Assembly: GCF_029952955.1 (NCBI RefSeq)
Contig: NZ_JASATX010000001.1
Coordinates: 682,001 to 746,000 of the forward strand
Direction: 5' to 3'
Source: Ruicaihuangia caeni
GTDB lineage: Bacteria > Actinomycetota > Actinomycetes > Actinomycetales > Microbacteriaceae
DNA length: 64,000 nt
Shown: one piece after another, positions 1-9,697 of the stretch
How the letters are laid out: each line of letters starts with the position of its first letter
Position numbering within the stretch: the first letter of the stretch is position 1
The notes under the pieces: model-generated
Databases searched by the model: none
What the model saw: the letters and a program-made list of their open reading frames with translations, nothing else
What the model was told of the DNA's origin: nothing
Made by a program: the position numbers and the translations under genes

Positions 1-1
1 G

Positions 2-532
2 AGCCTCGGCGTGCGTTCGGCGCTCATCCCGGTGCTGGTGGTCGAGGTGCTGCACAAGACCGAGCTCTGGACAGGCATCGCGCTCGCGGTCGCCGCTGTC
101 GCGCAGACCGCGATGCTGTGGCCTGCGGGAAGGTTCGTCGACAAGGTCGGCAGGCGCCCTGCGATCGCCATGGCCTTCGCAGTGGGTGCTCTGTGCATGG
201 CATTCATGCCCTTCGCCAGCGAGATCTGGCAGTTCATCGCCCTGCTGTGCGTCTACGGTGCGGCAGCAGCCTTCATGGGTACAGCGCCTGCGGCAGCGGT
301 GGGCGACGCTGCCGGCGGACGCGGCGGTCAGCCTGTCGCGGTGTTCTCGGCGACATCCGACATCGGTTCGATCCTCGGCCCGCTCGTCGTCGGGGTTCTC
401 GCCGACGCGGTCTCGTTCCCGGCGGCGTTCGCCACGGCAGTGCTGTTCCTGCTCGTGACGGCCGGCTACGCCGCATTCCGGATGCCGTCGGAGCGAGAGG
501 TCGTGCGCCGATCGGAGTCGGCAGGCGACTGA
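2..532 (+). CDS. MFS transporter, C-terminal part (runs off left edge)
   Basis: An open frame enters from the left edge and stops with TGA at 530-532. About 176 residues are visible, with roughly five or six hydrophobic segments. The stretch around positions 118-160 encodes WPAGRFVDKVGRRPAI, which matches the cytoplasmic loop signature (G-x3-D-x2-GRR) between helices 2 and 3 of major facilitator superfamily transporters. A second half with small-residue-rich helices and a charged C-terminal tail follows. The substrate cannot be inferred. The true start lies outside the window; an internal GTG at 11 is not a plausible start. It converges on rlmN, with 14 bp between the two stops. Confidence 0.8.
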   Translation, partial: SLGVRSALIPVLVVEVLHKTELWTGIALAVAAVAQTAMLWPAGRFVDKVGRRPAIAMAFAVGALCMAFMPFASEIWQFIALLCVYGAAAAFMGTAPAAAVGDAAGGRGGQPVAVFSATSDIGSILGPLVVGVLADAVSFPAAFATAVLFLLVTAGYAAFRMPSEREVVRRSESAGD

Positions 533-546
533 GCCGTTCGGCCCTG

Positions 547-1764
547 CTACTCGGCGGCGGCGAGCTGGCCGCAGGCGCCGTCGATCTCTTTGCCGCGGGT
601 GTCTCGAAGAGTGGTGGGGATGCCGTTGGCCAGCAGGGTCTCGACGAACTGCTGTTCGACCTCGCGCTCTGACGAGGTCCAGATCGACCCGGGCGTGGGG
701 TTCAGCGGAATCGGGTTCACATGCACCCACCCGCGGCCGCGGGCGTTGAGCTTGTCGGCGAGAAGTTGCGCGCGCCAGGCATGGTCGTTCATGTCTTTGA
801 TGAGCGCGTACTCGATGCTCACGCGGCGGCCGGTCTTCTCGAAGTACTCGCGGGCCGCATCCAGAGCTTCGTCGACCTTCCAGCGAGTGTTGACCGGAAT
901 CAGCTCATCGCGCAGTTCATCGTCGGGCGCATGCAGGGAGAGGGCGAACGTGACGGGAAGCGACTCGTCGGTCAGCTTTCGGATCGCGGGCACCAGGCCG
1001 ACCGTCGACACCGTGATGTTGCGCGCCGACATGCCGAGGCCCGCGGGCGCGGGGTCGACCATACGGTGCACGGCCGCCATCACTCGCTTGTAGTTGGCAA
1101 GCGGTTCGCCCATTCCCATGAACACGATGTTGCCGACGCGGGTCGGTCCGTCCGTGCCGCGGCCACCGCCCAGCTCGCCGGCAGCGATCACGCGGTTCGC
1201 CTGCACCACCTGGTCGACGATCTCGGCGGTCGAGAGGTTCCGGGTGAGCCCGGCCTGACCGGTAGCGCAGAATGGGCAATTCATGCCGCATCCTGCCTGT
1301 GAAGAGACGCACAGGGTGATCCGGCCGGGGTAGCGCATGAGCACCGACTCGACGAGCGCTCCATCGAACAGGCGCCACAGGAACTTGATGGTGTCGCCGC
1401 GATCGGTGCTGAGCCGCTTCACTTCGGTGAGCAGAGTCGGGAACAGTTCGCCGACGAGTTCCGACCGTCCGTCTTTCGGCAGGTCGGTCATGCGTTCCGC
1501 GTCGGCCGTGTAGTGCTCGAAGTAGTGCTTCGACAGCTGCTTCGCACGGAATCCCGGCAGGCCCAACTCAGAGACCTTCGCCTGGCGTTCCTCGAGTGAC
1601 AGGTCGGCGAAGTGCTGCGGCGGCTGCTTCACGCGCGGAGAGGCGAAGCGCAGCATGGGGCGGCCATCGGGCCCCATCGGCTGCACCCATCCCTCGGGGG
1701 TTGGGCGCACCTGCGGGCGCGGCGCCGTCGTGCTCGGAAGGGCTTGGGCGGGCATGGAGTCCAT
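547..1764 (-). CDS. rlmN: Dual-specificity RNA methyltransferase RlmN
   Basis: A 405-residue radical-SAM enzyme that methylates C2 of A2503 in 23S rRNA and, in the family, A37 of some tRNAs. The radical-SAM cluster motif CGMNCPFC gives Cys159, Cys163 and Cys166. The C-terminal GACGQL supplies the Cys398 that forms the methyl-transfer intermediate. The family signatures GMGEPLANY and [10 protein letters not shown] are present. The frame stays open upstream of 1764, but conservation begins near the ATG at 1764; a second ATG at 1755 is also possible. About 97 bp separate this start from the divergent polymerase gene. Confidence 0.95.
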   Translation of the reverse strand: MDSMPAQALPSTTAPRPQVRPTPEGWVQPMGPDGRPMLRFASPRVKQPPQHFADLSLEERQAKVSELGLPGFRAKQLSKHYFEHYTADAERMTDLPKDGRSELVGELFPTLLTEVKRLSTDRGDTIKFLWRLFDGALVESVLMRYPGRITLCVSSQAGCGMNCPFCATGQAGLTRNLSTAEIVDQVVQANRVIAAGELGGGRGTDGPTRVGNIVFMGMGEPLANYKRVMAAVHRMVDPAPAGLGMSARNITVSTVGLVPAIRKLTDESLPVTFALSLHAPDDELRDELIPVNTRWKVDEALDAAREYFEKTGRRVSIEYALIKDMNDHAWRAQLLADKLNARGRGWVHVNPIPLNPTPGSIWTSSEREVEQQFVETLLANGIPTTLRDTRGKEIDGACGQLAAAE

Positions 1765-1849
1765 GGTCTCATGCGACGCCCTGGGGCAGCCTGCGAGAGG
1801 AGCCCCACCTGAGAGGAGCGTCTGCGGAGTGGATGTCGGCGGCCCACGG

Positions 1850-1855
1850 CAGACT
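1850..1855 (+). promoter_or_regulatory. -10 element of the polA-like gene (leaderless)
   Basis: CAGACT lies 6 nt before the GTG at 1862, with no ribosome binding site in between. It is one base from the TAGACT box seen at the same distance before several other genes here. Confidence 0.4.
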
Positions 1856-1861
1856 TGTCTG

Positions 1862-3562
1862 GTGCAGATCGTGCTCGAACAACTCGACGGCGGCGCGATC
1901 GGGGCGACCGAGATCGACGGCACGGGCAACGAGAAGGCCATCGAGAGGGTGGCCCGCGAGCAACTGCCCGCCTTCGTGGCGGCGCGCGAGCACGCGGGGC
2001 GCGGGGAAGCGGCATCCGAGCCAGTGGTATCCGAGCAACGAGCAGACGCCCAACCGCCACGGTGGGTCTGGGACGACACCGCCGTCTGGTACCCCGAGTT
2101 GCTGCGGGCCGGCGTGACGATCGAGCGCTGTTTCGATCTGCGCCTCACCGACGCGCTGCTTCGCAACAGCCCGCACACCGCCGCGGGCTACTCGGCACTG
2201 CCTGCGGTGCAGCAACGACGTCACCACGACAGCGCGGATGCCGCGCTCTTCCACCTCGAGCAACCGGCACCGCCGTCCATGGCGCCCGTAGCCGCACTCC
2301 AGCGCCAGCAGAGCGCGCTCGAGACATCGCCTGCCGGTCTGCGCCTGCTGGTGGCAGCCGAGTCCGCCGGCGCGCTGGCAGCGGCGGAGATGGGTCACGC
2401 GGGTCTTCCCTGGCGGCGCGACGAGCACGAACGACTGCTTGCGTCGATGCTGGGCGCCCGCCCTGCCGAGGGCTACCGCCCCGAGCGCCTCGAGCGACTC
2501 GCTCTCGCGGTGGCTGATGCGCTCGGCGCGCCGACCATCAACCTGGATTCGCCGGCAGAACTGCTTCGCACCCTGCGCTCTGCTGGACTCGCGGTCGAGA
2601 CCACGCGCTCGCATGAGCTGCAGCGATTGCGGCATCCCGCCATCGCGCCACTGCTCGAGTACAAGACGCTCTCGCGTCTCTGGTCGGCCAACGGTTGGCA
2701 CTGGCTCGATCAGTGGGTGCACCAGGGCCGCTTCCACCCCGTCTTCGTTCCCGCGGGAGTCGTCTCGGGCCGCTGGTCCAGCGAGGGCGGGGGCGCGCTG
2801 CAACTGCCCGCCGTGGTGCGTTCCGCGGTGCGAGCGGACGAGGGTTGGAAACTCATAGTCGCCGACGCCGCGCAACTCGAGCCACGTGTACTGGCGGCGA
2901 TGTCAGGCGACTCCGCCATGGCTCGCGCCTCTTCCAGTGGAGACCTCTACCAGGGCATGGTCGACGTCGGAGCTGTTGAGACAAGAGCGCAGGCGAAGTA
3001 CGGGATGCTCGGCGCCATGTACGGCGGCACTACGGGGGAGAGCGCGAAGGTTCTTCCGCGAATTGCCCGTGCGTTTCCCCGCGCCATCGGTTTCGTCGAG
3101 GCGGCGGCTCAGCGCGGAGAGCGAGGGATGCCGGTGAGCAGCCTCCTCGGCCGCGGTTCGCCCGAGCCGAGCGAGGCGTGGCGCGAGTTGCAGGCTGCGG
3201 CATCCGCCGAGTCGCCCGATCCGGTCACGGTGAGACGCGCGCGCTCCGCGGCGCGCTCGCAGGGGCGGTTCACGAGGAATTTCGTCGTGCAGGCGACTGC
3301 GGCGGAATGGGCGCTCGCATGGATCGCGCTCCTGCGCGGTGCCTTGCGCCAGCGGTACGGTGCCGATCACACGACGTCGCCGCACCTGGTCTTCTTCGTG
3401 CACGACGAGTTGATCGTGCACGCTCCCGCACACCACGCGGAGGATGTGCGCGAGCTCATGCATCGAACCGCTGCGGATGCCGGGAGGCTCCTGTTCGGAG
3501 AATCAGCGGTGGCGTTCCCAGTGAATGCGGTGGTGGTCGACGGCTACGACGAGGCGAAGTGA
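1862..3562 (+). CDS. DNA polymerase I-like protein (bifunctional 3'-5' exonuclease/DNA polymerase type)
   Basis: A 566-residue family-A polymerase-like protein, shorter than true PolA (about 900 residues) because it has no 5'-3' exonuclease domain. Motif A reads [16 protein letters not shown], a motif-B-like segment reads [14 protein letters not shown] and motif C reads [10 protein letters not shown]. The N-terminal third would correspond to the 3'-5' exonuclease fold, but the usual DEDD acidic residues are not obvious, so proofreading is doubtful. The GTG at 1862 is favoured because family similarity starts there and a -10-like box lies 6 nt upstream. Actinobacteria carry such a protein in addition to PolA; its cellular role is not established. 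Its 3' end overlaps the convergent PadR gene by 19 bp. Confidence 0.85.
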   Translation: MQIVLEQLDGGAIGATEIDGTGNEKAIERVAREQLPAFVAAREHAGRGEAASEPVVSEQRADAQPPRWVWDDTAVWYPELLRAGVTIERCFDLRLTDALLRNSPHTAAGYSALPAVQQRRHHDSADAALFHLEQPAPPSMAPVAALQRQQSALETSPAGLRLLVAAESAGALAAAEMGHAGLPWRRDEHERLLASMLGARPAEGYRPERLERLALAVADALGAPTINLDSPAELLRTLRSAGLAVETTRSHELQRLRHPAIAPLLEYKTLSRLWSANGWHWLDQWVHQGRFHPVFVPAGVVSGRWSSEGGGALQLPAVVRSAVRADEGWKLIVADAAQLEPRVLAAMSGDSAMARASSSGDLYQGMVDVGAVETRAQAKYGMLGAMYGGTTGESAKVLPRIARAFPRAIGFVEAAAQRGERGMPVSSLLGRGSPEPSEAWRELQAAASAESPDPVTVRRARSAARSQGRFTRNFVVQATAAEWALAWIALLRGALRQRYGADHTTSPHLVFFVHDELIVHAPAHHAEDVRELMHRTAADAGRLLFGESAVAFPVNAVVVDGYDEAK

Positions 3563-4059
3563 GCCCGGCGCCGTCCACGCTTCGGCCGGTCGGCACGGAA
3601 CTCCCACGCCTTGGCGGGAGGCAGTTCGCTCAGCCAGCGCAACGCCGCTTCACCGAGGATCCGTGTCGCCCCTGATGCGAGGCCGCTCGCCTCTGCGCCC
3701 TGCGTGATCCAGAGCGTTCGATAGCCGCGCACCAGCGCGGGCCAATCAGCGCCAGGGATCGAGCGGGCGAGCAGCACCTGCTGCACCATCGAGTCCCAGG
3801 AGGGACCATCCGGCGAGGTCAGCCACGTGGCTGCCTCGATCTGGCCGAGCTCGGTGAGCTCATACAGCGGCAGGCCGTCGTCGGTCGTGCCGGCATCCTT
3901 CACCAGCTCATCGCGGCGCAGCCGGTCGAGCGTCGCATAGATCTGACCTGAGTTGATCGGGCGATCGCGGCCGGTTCGCTCCATCAACTCGGCCTGCAAC
4001 TGGTGGCCGTAGGCAGGGCCGAGACTCAGCACGGCGAGCAGCGCGGAACGCGTGGACAT
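3544..4059 (-). CDS. PadR family transcriptional regulator
   Basis: A 171-residue regulator with an N-terminal winged helix (about residues 1-75). The segments LAVLSLGPAYGHQLQAEL and NSGQIYATLDRLRRDELV are typical of PadR proteins. The C-terminal half fits the helical dimerisation domain. The ATG at 4059 is chosen because a -10 box lies 6 nt before it and the winged-helix fold begins right there; in-frame upstream codons have no family resemblance. The regulated genes are not obvious from the neighbours. It ends inside the 3' end of the polymerase gene. Confidence 0.85.
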   Translation of the reverse strand: MSTRSALLAVLSLGPAYGHQLQAELMERTGRDRPINSGQIYATLDRLRRDELVKDAGTTDDGLPLYELTELGQIEAATWLTSPDGPSWDSMVQQVLLARSIPGADWPALVRGYRTLWITQGAEASGLASGATRILGEAALRWLSELPPAKAWEFRADRPKRGRRRAHFASS

Positions 4060-4065
4060 GAGCAG

Positions 4066-4071
4066 ACTGTA
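4066..4071 (-). promoter_or_regulatory. -10 element of the PadR gene (leaderless)
   Basis: TACAGT on the minus strand, 6 nt before the ATG at 4059; no Shine-Dalgarno sequence fits in between. Confidence 0.5.
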
Positions 4072-4139
4072 TCGCGCCAATGCCGCACGGCACAGCGTGT
4101 GACACACGCCAGCGCATTGAGACCGAGGGAATGACATGC

Positions 4140-4168
4140 TTGTGATTCGCTCTGAGATCAGCGATAAT
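4140..4168 (+). promoter_or_regulatory. Sigma-70-type promoter for the DUF3145 gene
   Basis: TTGTGA at 4140-4145 and GATAAT at 4163-4168 are separated by exactly 17 bp. Transcription would start near 4175, leaving a leader of about 58 nt before the GTG at 4233. Confidence 0.6.
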
Positions 4169-4232
4169 GCTCGTCAGTCGCAATAACTCCGGCTCTACCG
4201 GTCGATGGGGAAGTCGCATCGGAGGAAATGGA

Positions 4233-4742
4233 GTGAAAGTGGCTGCTGCAACCGCACGCGGAGTGATTTACGTTCACTCTGCGCCTCGCGCGCTCTGCCC
4301 GCACATCGAGTGGGCCGCAGGGCGCGCCCTTGGTCGTGCCATCAACTTCGACTGGATAGATCAGCCGGCGCTGAAGCGCGCCCTTCGCACCGAGTTCAGC
4401 TGGGAGGGCGCCGCCGGCACCGGCGCCCGGCTCGCCTCGGCGCTACGCGGATGGGAGCACCTGCGCTACGAGGTAACCGAGGATGCCAGTCACGGAGCGG
4501 ACGGTGGGCGATGGATGCACACCCCTGATCTCGGCATCTTCCACGCGCAGCTCGACTCAGCAGGCAATGTGGTCGTGCCCGAGGACCGCGTTCGCGCGGC
4601 GATGGAGGTCGCCGGCTCGAACGCGCTCGAACTGCACCGCGAACTGCGGCTCGCCCTGGGGCAGGCGTGGGACGACGAGCTGGAGCCGTTCCGCCACGCG
4701 GGTGAAGGCAGCCCCGTGGTCTGGTTGCACAAGGTCGGTTGA
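4233..4742 (+). CDS. DUF3145 domain-containing protein
   Basis: A 169-residue actinobacterial protein of unknown function. The family is recognised from the N-terminal block GVIYVHSAPRALCPHIEWA and the following GRAINFDWIDQP. The frame is open back to 4167, but GTG at 4233 is the start because GGAGGA at 4221-4226 is a near-perfect ribosome binding site 6 nt upstream. No signal peptide or membrane segment is visible. It stands alone between the PadR gene and a strong terminator, behind its own promoter. Confidence 0.85.
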   Translation: MKVAAATARGVIYVHSAPRALCPHIEWAAGRALGRAINFDWIDQPALKRALRTEFSWEGAAGTGARLASALRGWEHLRYEVTEDASHGADGGRWMHTPDLGIFHAQLDSAGNVVVPEDRVRAAMEVAGSNALELHRELRLALGQAWDDELEPFRHAGEGSPVVWLHKVG

Positions 4743-4818
4743 ATCCGGCCTATAGCCCGGCGGCTGATCGCTTGGCCTGCGCGGACCGTAACCGCTGGAC
4801 GCTGGCTGCCCGGTGCAG

Positions 4819-4842
4819 CGGCGGGTGGCTGACCACCCGCCG
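4819..4842. terminator. Bidirectional hairpin terminator
   Basis: A perfect 10-bp stem, CGGCGGGTGG paired with CCACCCGCCG, closes the 4-nt loop CTGA. It sits between the convergent DUF3145 and fabF genes. There is no T-tract, which is normal in this GC-rich group. Confidence 0.7.
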
Positions 4843-4859
4843 CCTTCGCGAGCGATCGG

Positions 4860-6101
4860 TCAGCGGTAGTCGCGGAACGCCACCACGGCGTTGTGACCGC
4901 CGAAGCCGAAGGAATTGCTGAGCGCGAGCTGCGGCCCGTCACCGAGCGCCCGAGGCGAGGTCACCACCTCGAGCGGGATCTCCGGGTCCTGGTCGTCGAG
5001 GTTGATCGTCGGGGGAGCGGTGCGCTCCTTCAGGGCGAGCACGGTGAAGATGGCTTCGAGCGCTCCGGTGCCGCCGAGCAGGTGCCCGGTAGCAGCCTTG
5101 GTTGCCGACACCGCAATGTTCGAGGTGTGATCGCCGAAGATGCGACGGATGGCGTTGTACTCGGCGATGTCGCCGACCGGGGTGCTGGTCGCGTGCGCGT
5201 TGATGTGCGTCACATCGCTGGGCTTTGCACCGGCGACCTCGATTGCAGCCTTCATCGCGCGAGCAGCGGCCGACCCCTCGGGGTCAGGCGCGGTGATGTG
5301 GTACGAGTCACTGGTGACGCTGCCGCCTGCGAGCTCCGCGTAGATGCGGGCTCCTCGGGCGAGAGCGTGCTCTTCGGTCTCGAGCACGAGCGCACCGGCA
5401 CCTTCGCTGAGCACGAAACCGTCGCGGTTCACGTCGTAGGGCCGTGATGCGGATGCTGGATCGTCGTTGCGGCGCGAGAGAGCCTGCATCGACGCGAAGG
5501 CAGCGATCGGCAGGGGGTGCACGACAGCTTCCGTGCCGCCGGCGATGACGACGTCGGCGAGACCCGCCTGCAAGTGCTCATACGCGTTGACGAGCGCCTC
5601 GGTGCCTGAGGCGCACGCGGACACCACGGTTCGGGCATATGCCCGTGAGGGAATGCTCATGCTGATCGCGGCGGCCGCGGCGTTCGGCATCAGCATCGGG
5701 ATCGTCATCGGCATGACGCGACGAGGCCCCTTCTCCTTGAGCGTGTCATACGCGTCGAGGAGGGTCCAGAGACCGCCGATGCCCGTCGAGTAGTCGACAC
5801 CGACGCGCACAGGGTCGACGTCAGGCGCCCCGGCATCCGCCCAGGCCTCCCGCGCTGCCACGAGCGCGAATTGGCTCGAAGGATCGAGGCGCTTCGCCTC
5901 TGGGCGCTCGAGCACTTCGGCCGCGGGAACGCGCGCCTGGCCGGCGAACGTTACAGGGAGCTCGTACCGCTCGACCCACTCCGCTTCGATGGCGCGGATG
6001 CCGGACTCGCCAGCGAGCAGCGCGCGCCAACTGTCGGGCGAGGTGCCGCCCAGCGGAGTAGTCGCGCCGATACCGGTCACGACGATCTTCTTCGAGGTCA
6101 T
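4860..6101 (-). CDS. fabF: 3-oxoacyl-[acyl-carrier-protein] synthase II
   Basis: A 413-residue condensing enzyme that extends acyl-ACP with malonyl-ACP in type II fatty-acid synthesis. The nucleophile is Cys163 in SACASG. The catalytic histidines are His303 (NAHATSTP) and His340 (ATGH), with Lys335 between; these positions coincide with the E. coli enzyme numbering. The N-terminus TGIGATTPLG and the C-terminal NSFGFGGHN are intact. It is the last gene of the fabD-fabH-acpP-fabF cluster, 78 bp after acpP. GGAG lies about 8 nt before the ATG at 6101. Confidence 0.96.
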   Translation of the reverse strand: MTSKKIVVTGIGATTPLGGTSPDSWRALLAGESGIRAIEAEWVERYELPVTFAGQARVPAAEVLERPEAKRLDPSSQFALVAAREAWADAGAPDVDPVRVGVDYSTGIGGLWTLLDAYDTLKEKGPRRVMPMTIPMLMPNAAAAAISMSIPSRAYARTVVSACASGTEALVNAYEHLQAGLADVVIAGGTEAVVHPLPIAAFASMQALSRRNDDPASASRPYDVNRDGFVLSEGAGALVLETEEHALARGARIYAELAGGSVTSDSYHITAPDPEGSAAARAMKAAIEVAGAKPSDVTHINAHATSTPVGDIAEYNAIRRIFGDHTSNIAVSATKAATGHLLGGTGALEAIFTVLALKERTAPPTINLDDQDPEIPLEVVTSPRALGDGPQLALSNSFGFGGHNAVVAFRDYR

Positions 6102-6179
6102 TTCAACGACTCCAGGTGGTCACAACAAGGGGGAACCGGACGGGGCCGATGGGGGCTCGCGCCCCCACCGGTCGAAACA

Positions 6180-6428
6180 TCAGCCCTGCGCGTTGACGAT
6201 GAAGTCCACGGCATCGCCGACGGTCTTGAGGTTCTTCACCTCTTCGTCGGGGATCTTGACGTCGAACTTCTCTTCAGCGTTGACGACGATGGTCATCATC
6301 GAGATCGAGTCGATGTCGAGGTCGTCGGTGAACGACTTGTCGAGCTCGACGGTCTCGACGGCGATGCCAGTCTCGTCGTTCACGAGTTCCGCCAGACCGG
6401 CGAGAACTTCATCCTTGGACAATGCCAT
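6180..6428 (-). CDS. acpP: Acyl carrier protein
   Basis: An 82-residue acidic carrier protein. Ser41 in DIDSISM is the site for 4'-phosphopantetheine attachment. It carries growing acyl chains between the Fab enzymes encoded on both sides. AAGGAGAT lies 6-7 nt before the ATG, the strongest ribosome binding site of the cluster, consistent with ACP being needed in large amounts. The length fits a stand-alone FAS-II carrier rather than a polyketide one. Confidence 0.96.
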   Translation of the reverse strand: MALSKDEVLAGLAELVNDETGIAVETVELDKSFTDDLDIDSISMMTIVVNAEEKFDVKIPDEEVKNLKTVGDAVDFIVNAQG

Positions 6429-6469
6429 TGGTTATCTCCTTGGGGGTGTCGTTGTGACCGAGGGACAGT

Positions 6470-7474
6470 TTACGGAAGAACGACGACCTGAGCGCCGAAC
6501 ACGAGGCCTGCACCGAAGCCGATCTGCAGCGCAAGGCCGCCGCTGAGCTCGGGATGCTCGTCGAGCAACCGGTGCGTGGCCAGGGGGATCGACGCGGCCG
6601 ACGTATTGCCGGTCGTCTCGATGTCACGGGCGATCACGACGCTCTCCGGCAGCTTCAACTGCTTCGCGAACTCGTCGATGATGCGCATGTTCGCCTGGTG
6701 GGGGATGAATGCCGCGAGGTCATCGGCTGTCACCCCGGCCACCTCGAGCGCGCGCTTGGCTACCTTCGCCATGTCCCACACCGCCCAGCGGAAGACCGTC
6801 TGGCCCTCCTGGCGAAGCGTGGGCCACTGGGCGTCGCCGTCGCGGTAGTCGACCAGCGTCGCGTTCATGCCCACGGCGTGCGCTTTGGAACCGTCCGAGC
6901 CCCAGACCGGCGCTGCGATCCCGGGGAACTCGCTCGGACCGATCACTGCGGCGCCCGCGCCGTCGCCGAGCAGGAACGAGATCGAGCGATCGGCGGGGTC
7001 GACGATGTCCGAGAGCTTCTCAGCGCCGATCACGAGCGCGTAGTGGGCGGCACCGCTGCGGATGAGCGCATCGGCCTGGGTGACCGCGTAGCTGTACCCG
7101 GCGCACGCCGCGTTCGTGTCGTACGCGGCGGCGGGGTTGGCGCCCACGCGGTCGGCGACCACCGCCGCCATGGACGGGGTCTGCTGCACGTTGCTGATGG
7201 TGGCCACGATCACGAGATCGATCTTCTCGGCGGGCACGCCCGACCGTTCGATCGCCTCTCGCGCTGCGTCGGTCGCGAGGTCGAGAGCGAGGATGCCTTC
7301 CGACGCGCGTGTGCGCGTCACGATGCCCGTGCGCTGTCTGATCCACTCGTCGCTGGAGTCGATGGGGCCGATCAGGTCGTCGTTCGGAACGATCTGGTCG
7401 CCGCGGGCCGCTCCGTACGCGTAGATGCGCGTGAATGGCACGCCGGTGGACTGTATGAGCGTCGGGGAATTCAT
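6470..7474 (-). CDS. fabH: 3-oxoacyl-[acyl-carrier-protein] synthase III
   Basis: A 334-residue initiating condensing enzyme that joins an acyl-CoA primer to malonyl-ACP. The catalytic triad is Cys124 (NAACAGY), His259 (IPHQAN) and Asn290 (TGNTSAAS). Its ATG overlaps the fabD stop in an ATGA, so the two are translationally coupled. In actinobacteria this enzyme usually accepts branched primers; the sequence alone does not settle primer preference. The gene ends 41 bp before acpP. Confidence 0.95.
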   Translation of the reverse strand: MNSPTLIQSTGVPFTRIYAYGAARGDQIVPNDDLIGPIDSSDEWIRQRTGIVTRTRASEGILALDLATDAAREAIERSGVPAEKIDLVIVATISNVQQTPSMAAVVADRVGANPAAAYDTNAACAGYSYAVTQADALIRSGAAHYALVIGAEKLSDIVDPADRSISFLLGDGAGAAVIGPSEFPGIAAPVWGSDGSKAHAVGMNATLVDYRDGDAQWPTLRQEGQTVFRWAVWDMAKVAKRALEVAGVTADDLAAFIPHQANMRIIDEFAKQLKLPESVVIARDIETTGNTSAASIPLATHRLLDEHPELSGGLALQIGFGAGLVFGAQVVVLP

Positions 7475-8385
7475 GCGTCAATCATCTCGTAGGCCGCTGC
7501 GAGGTCGTCCGGCGTCTTGATCGCCACCGACGGCACTCCCTTGAGCCCCCGCTTCGCCAGGCCGACAAGCGCACCAGCCGGCGCAAGCTCGATGATCCCT
7601 GTCACGCCATCGTTCGAGAACTGCTCCATGACGAGGTCCCAGCGCACAGGAGACGACACCTGCCCCACGAGGAGATCGAGGAACCGGGCACCGGATGCCA
7701 CGGGGCTGCCGTCGCGGTTCGTCCACAGCGTGATTCGGGGGTCAGCCGGGGTCAGCGTCTCTGCCACCTGAGTGAGTCGTTCGACGGCGGGGGCCATGTA
7801 CCGGGTGTGGAACGCGCCCGCCACTTGCAGGGGAATGATCCGCGCGCCGGCCGGAGGCTCGGCCTTCAGCGTCTCCAGCGCGCCGAGCTCGCCTGCAGCG
7901 ACGATCTGGCCGCCGCCGTTGTAGTTGGCGGGTTCGAGTCCCAGCTCGTCGAGACGCGACGTGACGACGTCCTGGTCACCCCCGAGCACGGCGCTCATGC
8001 CTGTCGGCACGGCTGCTGCAGCCTGCGCCATTGCGCGGCCCCGCTCGGCGACGAACCGCATCCCGTCGGCTTCGCCGAGCACGCCGGCGCCGATCGCCGC
8101 AGTGATCTCGCCCACCGAGTGTCCGGCGATGCCGCCGATCCTCGAGTCGCGGCCATCACGGAGCAGCGCCGTCAGGGTCAGGACACCCGCGGCCACGATG
8201 AGGGGTTGGGCTACGGCCGTGTCTTTGATCGTCTCGGCGTCCGACACCGTGCCGTGCTCGACGAGGTCGAGGCCCGCAGCATCCGAAAGGCGCCGCAACT
8301 GCTCTTCGAATCGGGGATCGGAGAGCCAGGGCTCGAGAAAACCGGGGGTCTGAGAGCCCTGTCCGGGCGCGAGGACGACAATCAC
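7471..8385 (-). CDS. fabD: Malonyl-CoA:ACP transacylase
   Basis: A 304-residue enzyme that loads malonyl groups from CoA onto ACP. The catalytic Ser90 is in GHSVGE and His193 in AFHTRYM. The N-terminal VLAPGQGSQTPG is the conserved start of the family. The GTG at 8385 is chosen because homology begins there and a -10 box lies 6 nt before it; the frame extends to 8433 without family resemblance. First gene of the fab cluster, 80 bp after fasR. Confidence 0.93.
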   Translation of the reverse strand: MIVVLAPGQGSQTPGFLEPWLSDPRFEEQLRRLSDAAGLDLVEHGTVSDAETIKDTAVAQPLIVAAGVLTLTALLRDGRDSRIGGIAGHSVGEITAAIGAGVLGEADGMRFVAERGRAMAQAAAAVPTGMSAVLGGDQDVVTSRLDELGLEPANYNGGGQIVAAGELGALETLKAEPPAGARIIPLQVAGAFHTRYMAPAVERLTQVAETLTPADPRITLWTNRDGSPVASGARFLDLLVGQVSSPVRWDLVMEQFSNDGVTGIIELAPAGALVGLAKRGLKGVPSVAIKTPDDLAAAYEMIDA

Positions 8386-8391
8386 CGAACC

Positions 8392-8397
8392 AGTCTT
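8392..8397 (-). promoter_or_regulatory. -10 element of the fabD operon (leaderless)
   Basis: AAGACT on the minus strand, 6 nt before the GTG at 8385. In Streptomyces FasR acts on the fabD promoter, so the 80-bp fasR-fabD gap is the expected place for its operator; I cannot point to a specific site. Confidence 0.45.
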
Positions 8398-8465
8398 GCA
8401 ATCGAGCCGTGGTGTCCTCGGTGAACGTTCCACAAAATAGCGCCGAAACGTTTGTCGTTTGTCGA

Positions 8466-9695
8466 CTACCCGCGGCCCGAAGGTCCTCGCTGTGCGGCGC
8501 GCTTACCGGGCTCGGCGCGAGGGCCGTCAGGCTCGGCGATCGAACCGAGCACGAGCGCGGTCTGCAGGATGAGCGCCTCTCGCGACCCGGTCGCGTCCCA
8601 CCCGATCACCTCGCTGATGCGCTTCAGCCGGTACCGCACAGTGTTGGGGTGCACGAACAGCTCTCGCGCGGTTGCCTCGAGCGAGCGGCCGTTGTCGAGG
8701 TAGCACCAGAGCGTGGTGAGCAGCTCCGTCGAGTGGTTCTTGAGTGGGCGATAGATGCGCCCGACGAGGGCCGACCGTGCGATCGGGTCGCCGGCGAGCG
8801 CTCGCTCCGGCAGAAGGTCGTCCGCATGCGTCGGGCGCTGTGCGTTTCGCCACGCGCGCGCGACCGCGAACCCTGCGAGCGCGGCCTTGGCGCTCTTCGA
8901 AGCGTCGACGAGTCCGTCGACCTCGGGCCCCAGCACGAGGTACCCTTCGCCGAAGCTCGGCTCCAACTGGCGGGCGATGTCGATGAACGCCACGAGTTGG
9001 CTGTCGTCGCGCTCTTCGCTCGCGGGTTGCGCCCGCCCGATCACGACCACCAGCCGATTGCCTTGTACACCGATCAGCAGGTCGGCGTCGAGGTGCCGCG
9101 CTGTGCGCCTCAGCTGGTCGACATCCAGCATGCGCGGCGCCGTGCCGACGAGCACGCTCACCTCGCCGTGGCCATTCCAGCCGAGCGCGGCGATGCGGCT
9201 CGGCAACTCATTGTCGTACTCGCCGCTCAAGATCGAGTCGACGACGAGCGCCTCGAGGCGTGCGTCCCAGAGCCCACGCGCCTCGGCCGCGCGAGCGTAG
9301 ACGTCTGCCGCCGAGAAGGCGATCTCGCGCGAGTAGAGGAGCACCGCCTCTCGCAGTTCATACGGGCTGTCGTTGACGCGTTCCTCAACGACTTCGACCA
9401 CGACGCGGATCAGTTGCAGAGTCTGTTGAAGACTGACGGAACGCAACAGCTCGCGCGGAGCCACTCCGAATACATCGGCCGCGATCCATGGCGTGGTCGA
9501 CGGATCGTCGTACCAGGAGATGAACGAGGTGATTCCCGCCTGGGCGACGAGCCCGACGGCCGAGCGCCGCCCTGGAGGCATGTCGCCATACCAGGGCAGC
9601 GTCTCGTCGAGGCGTTTCAACGTCGCGGTCGCGAGCTCGCCGGAGATCGCCCGGAGCCAGGAGAGCGTCTGCTCCTTCGACTTCGCCGGCGTCAC
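8466..9695 (-). CDS. fasR: PucR-type regulator of fatty-acid synthesis (FasR-like)
   Basis: A 409-residue regulator. The C-terminal block (about residues 330-385), with ARELFVHPNTVRYRLKRI, is the PucR/CdaR-type helix-turn-helix; the middle is a GGDEF-like CdaR domain. Its position directly upstream of fabD-fabH-acpP-fabF matches FasR of Streptomyces, which activates that operon (established for the family). The GTG at 9695 follows the aceE stop by 2 nt, so it is probably co-transcribed and translationally linked with aceE. The C-terminal 25 residues are a disordered, charged tail. Confidence 0.88.
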   Translation of the reverse strand: MTPAKSKEQTLSWLRAISGELATATLKRLDETLPWYGDMPPGRRSAVGLVAQAGITSFISWYDDPSTTPWIAADVFGVAPRELLRSVSLQQTLQLIRVVVEVVEERVNDSPYELREAVLLYSREIAFSAADVYARAAEARGLWDARLEALVVDSILSGEYDNELPSRIAALGWNGHGEVSVLVGTAPRMLDVDQLRRTARHLDADLLIGVQGNRLVVVIGRAQPASEERDDSQLVAFIDIARQLEPSFGEGYLVLGPEVDGLVDASKSAKAALAGFAVARAWRNAQRPTHADDLLPERALAGDPIARSALVGRIYRPLKNHSTELLTTLWCYLDNGRSLEATARELFVHPNTVRYRLKRISEVIGWDATGSREALILQTALVLGSIAEPDGPRAEPGKRAAQRGPSGRG

Positions 9696-9697
9696 CG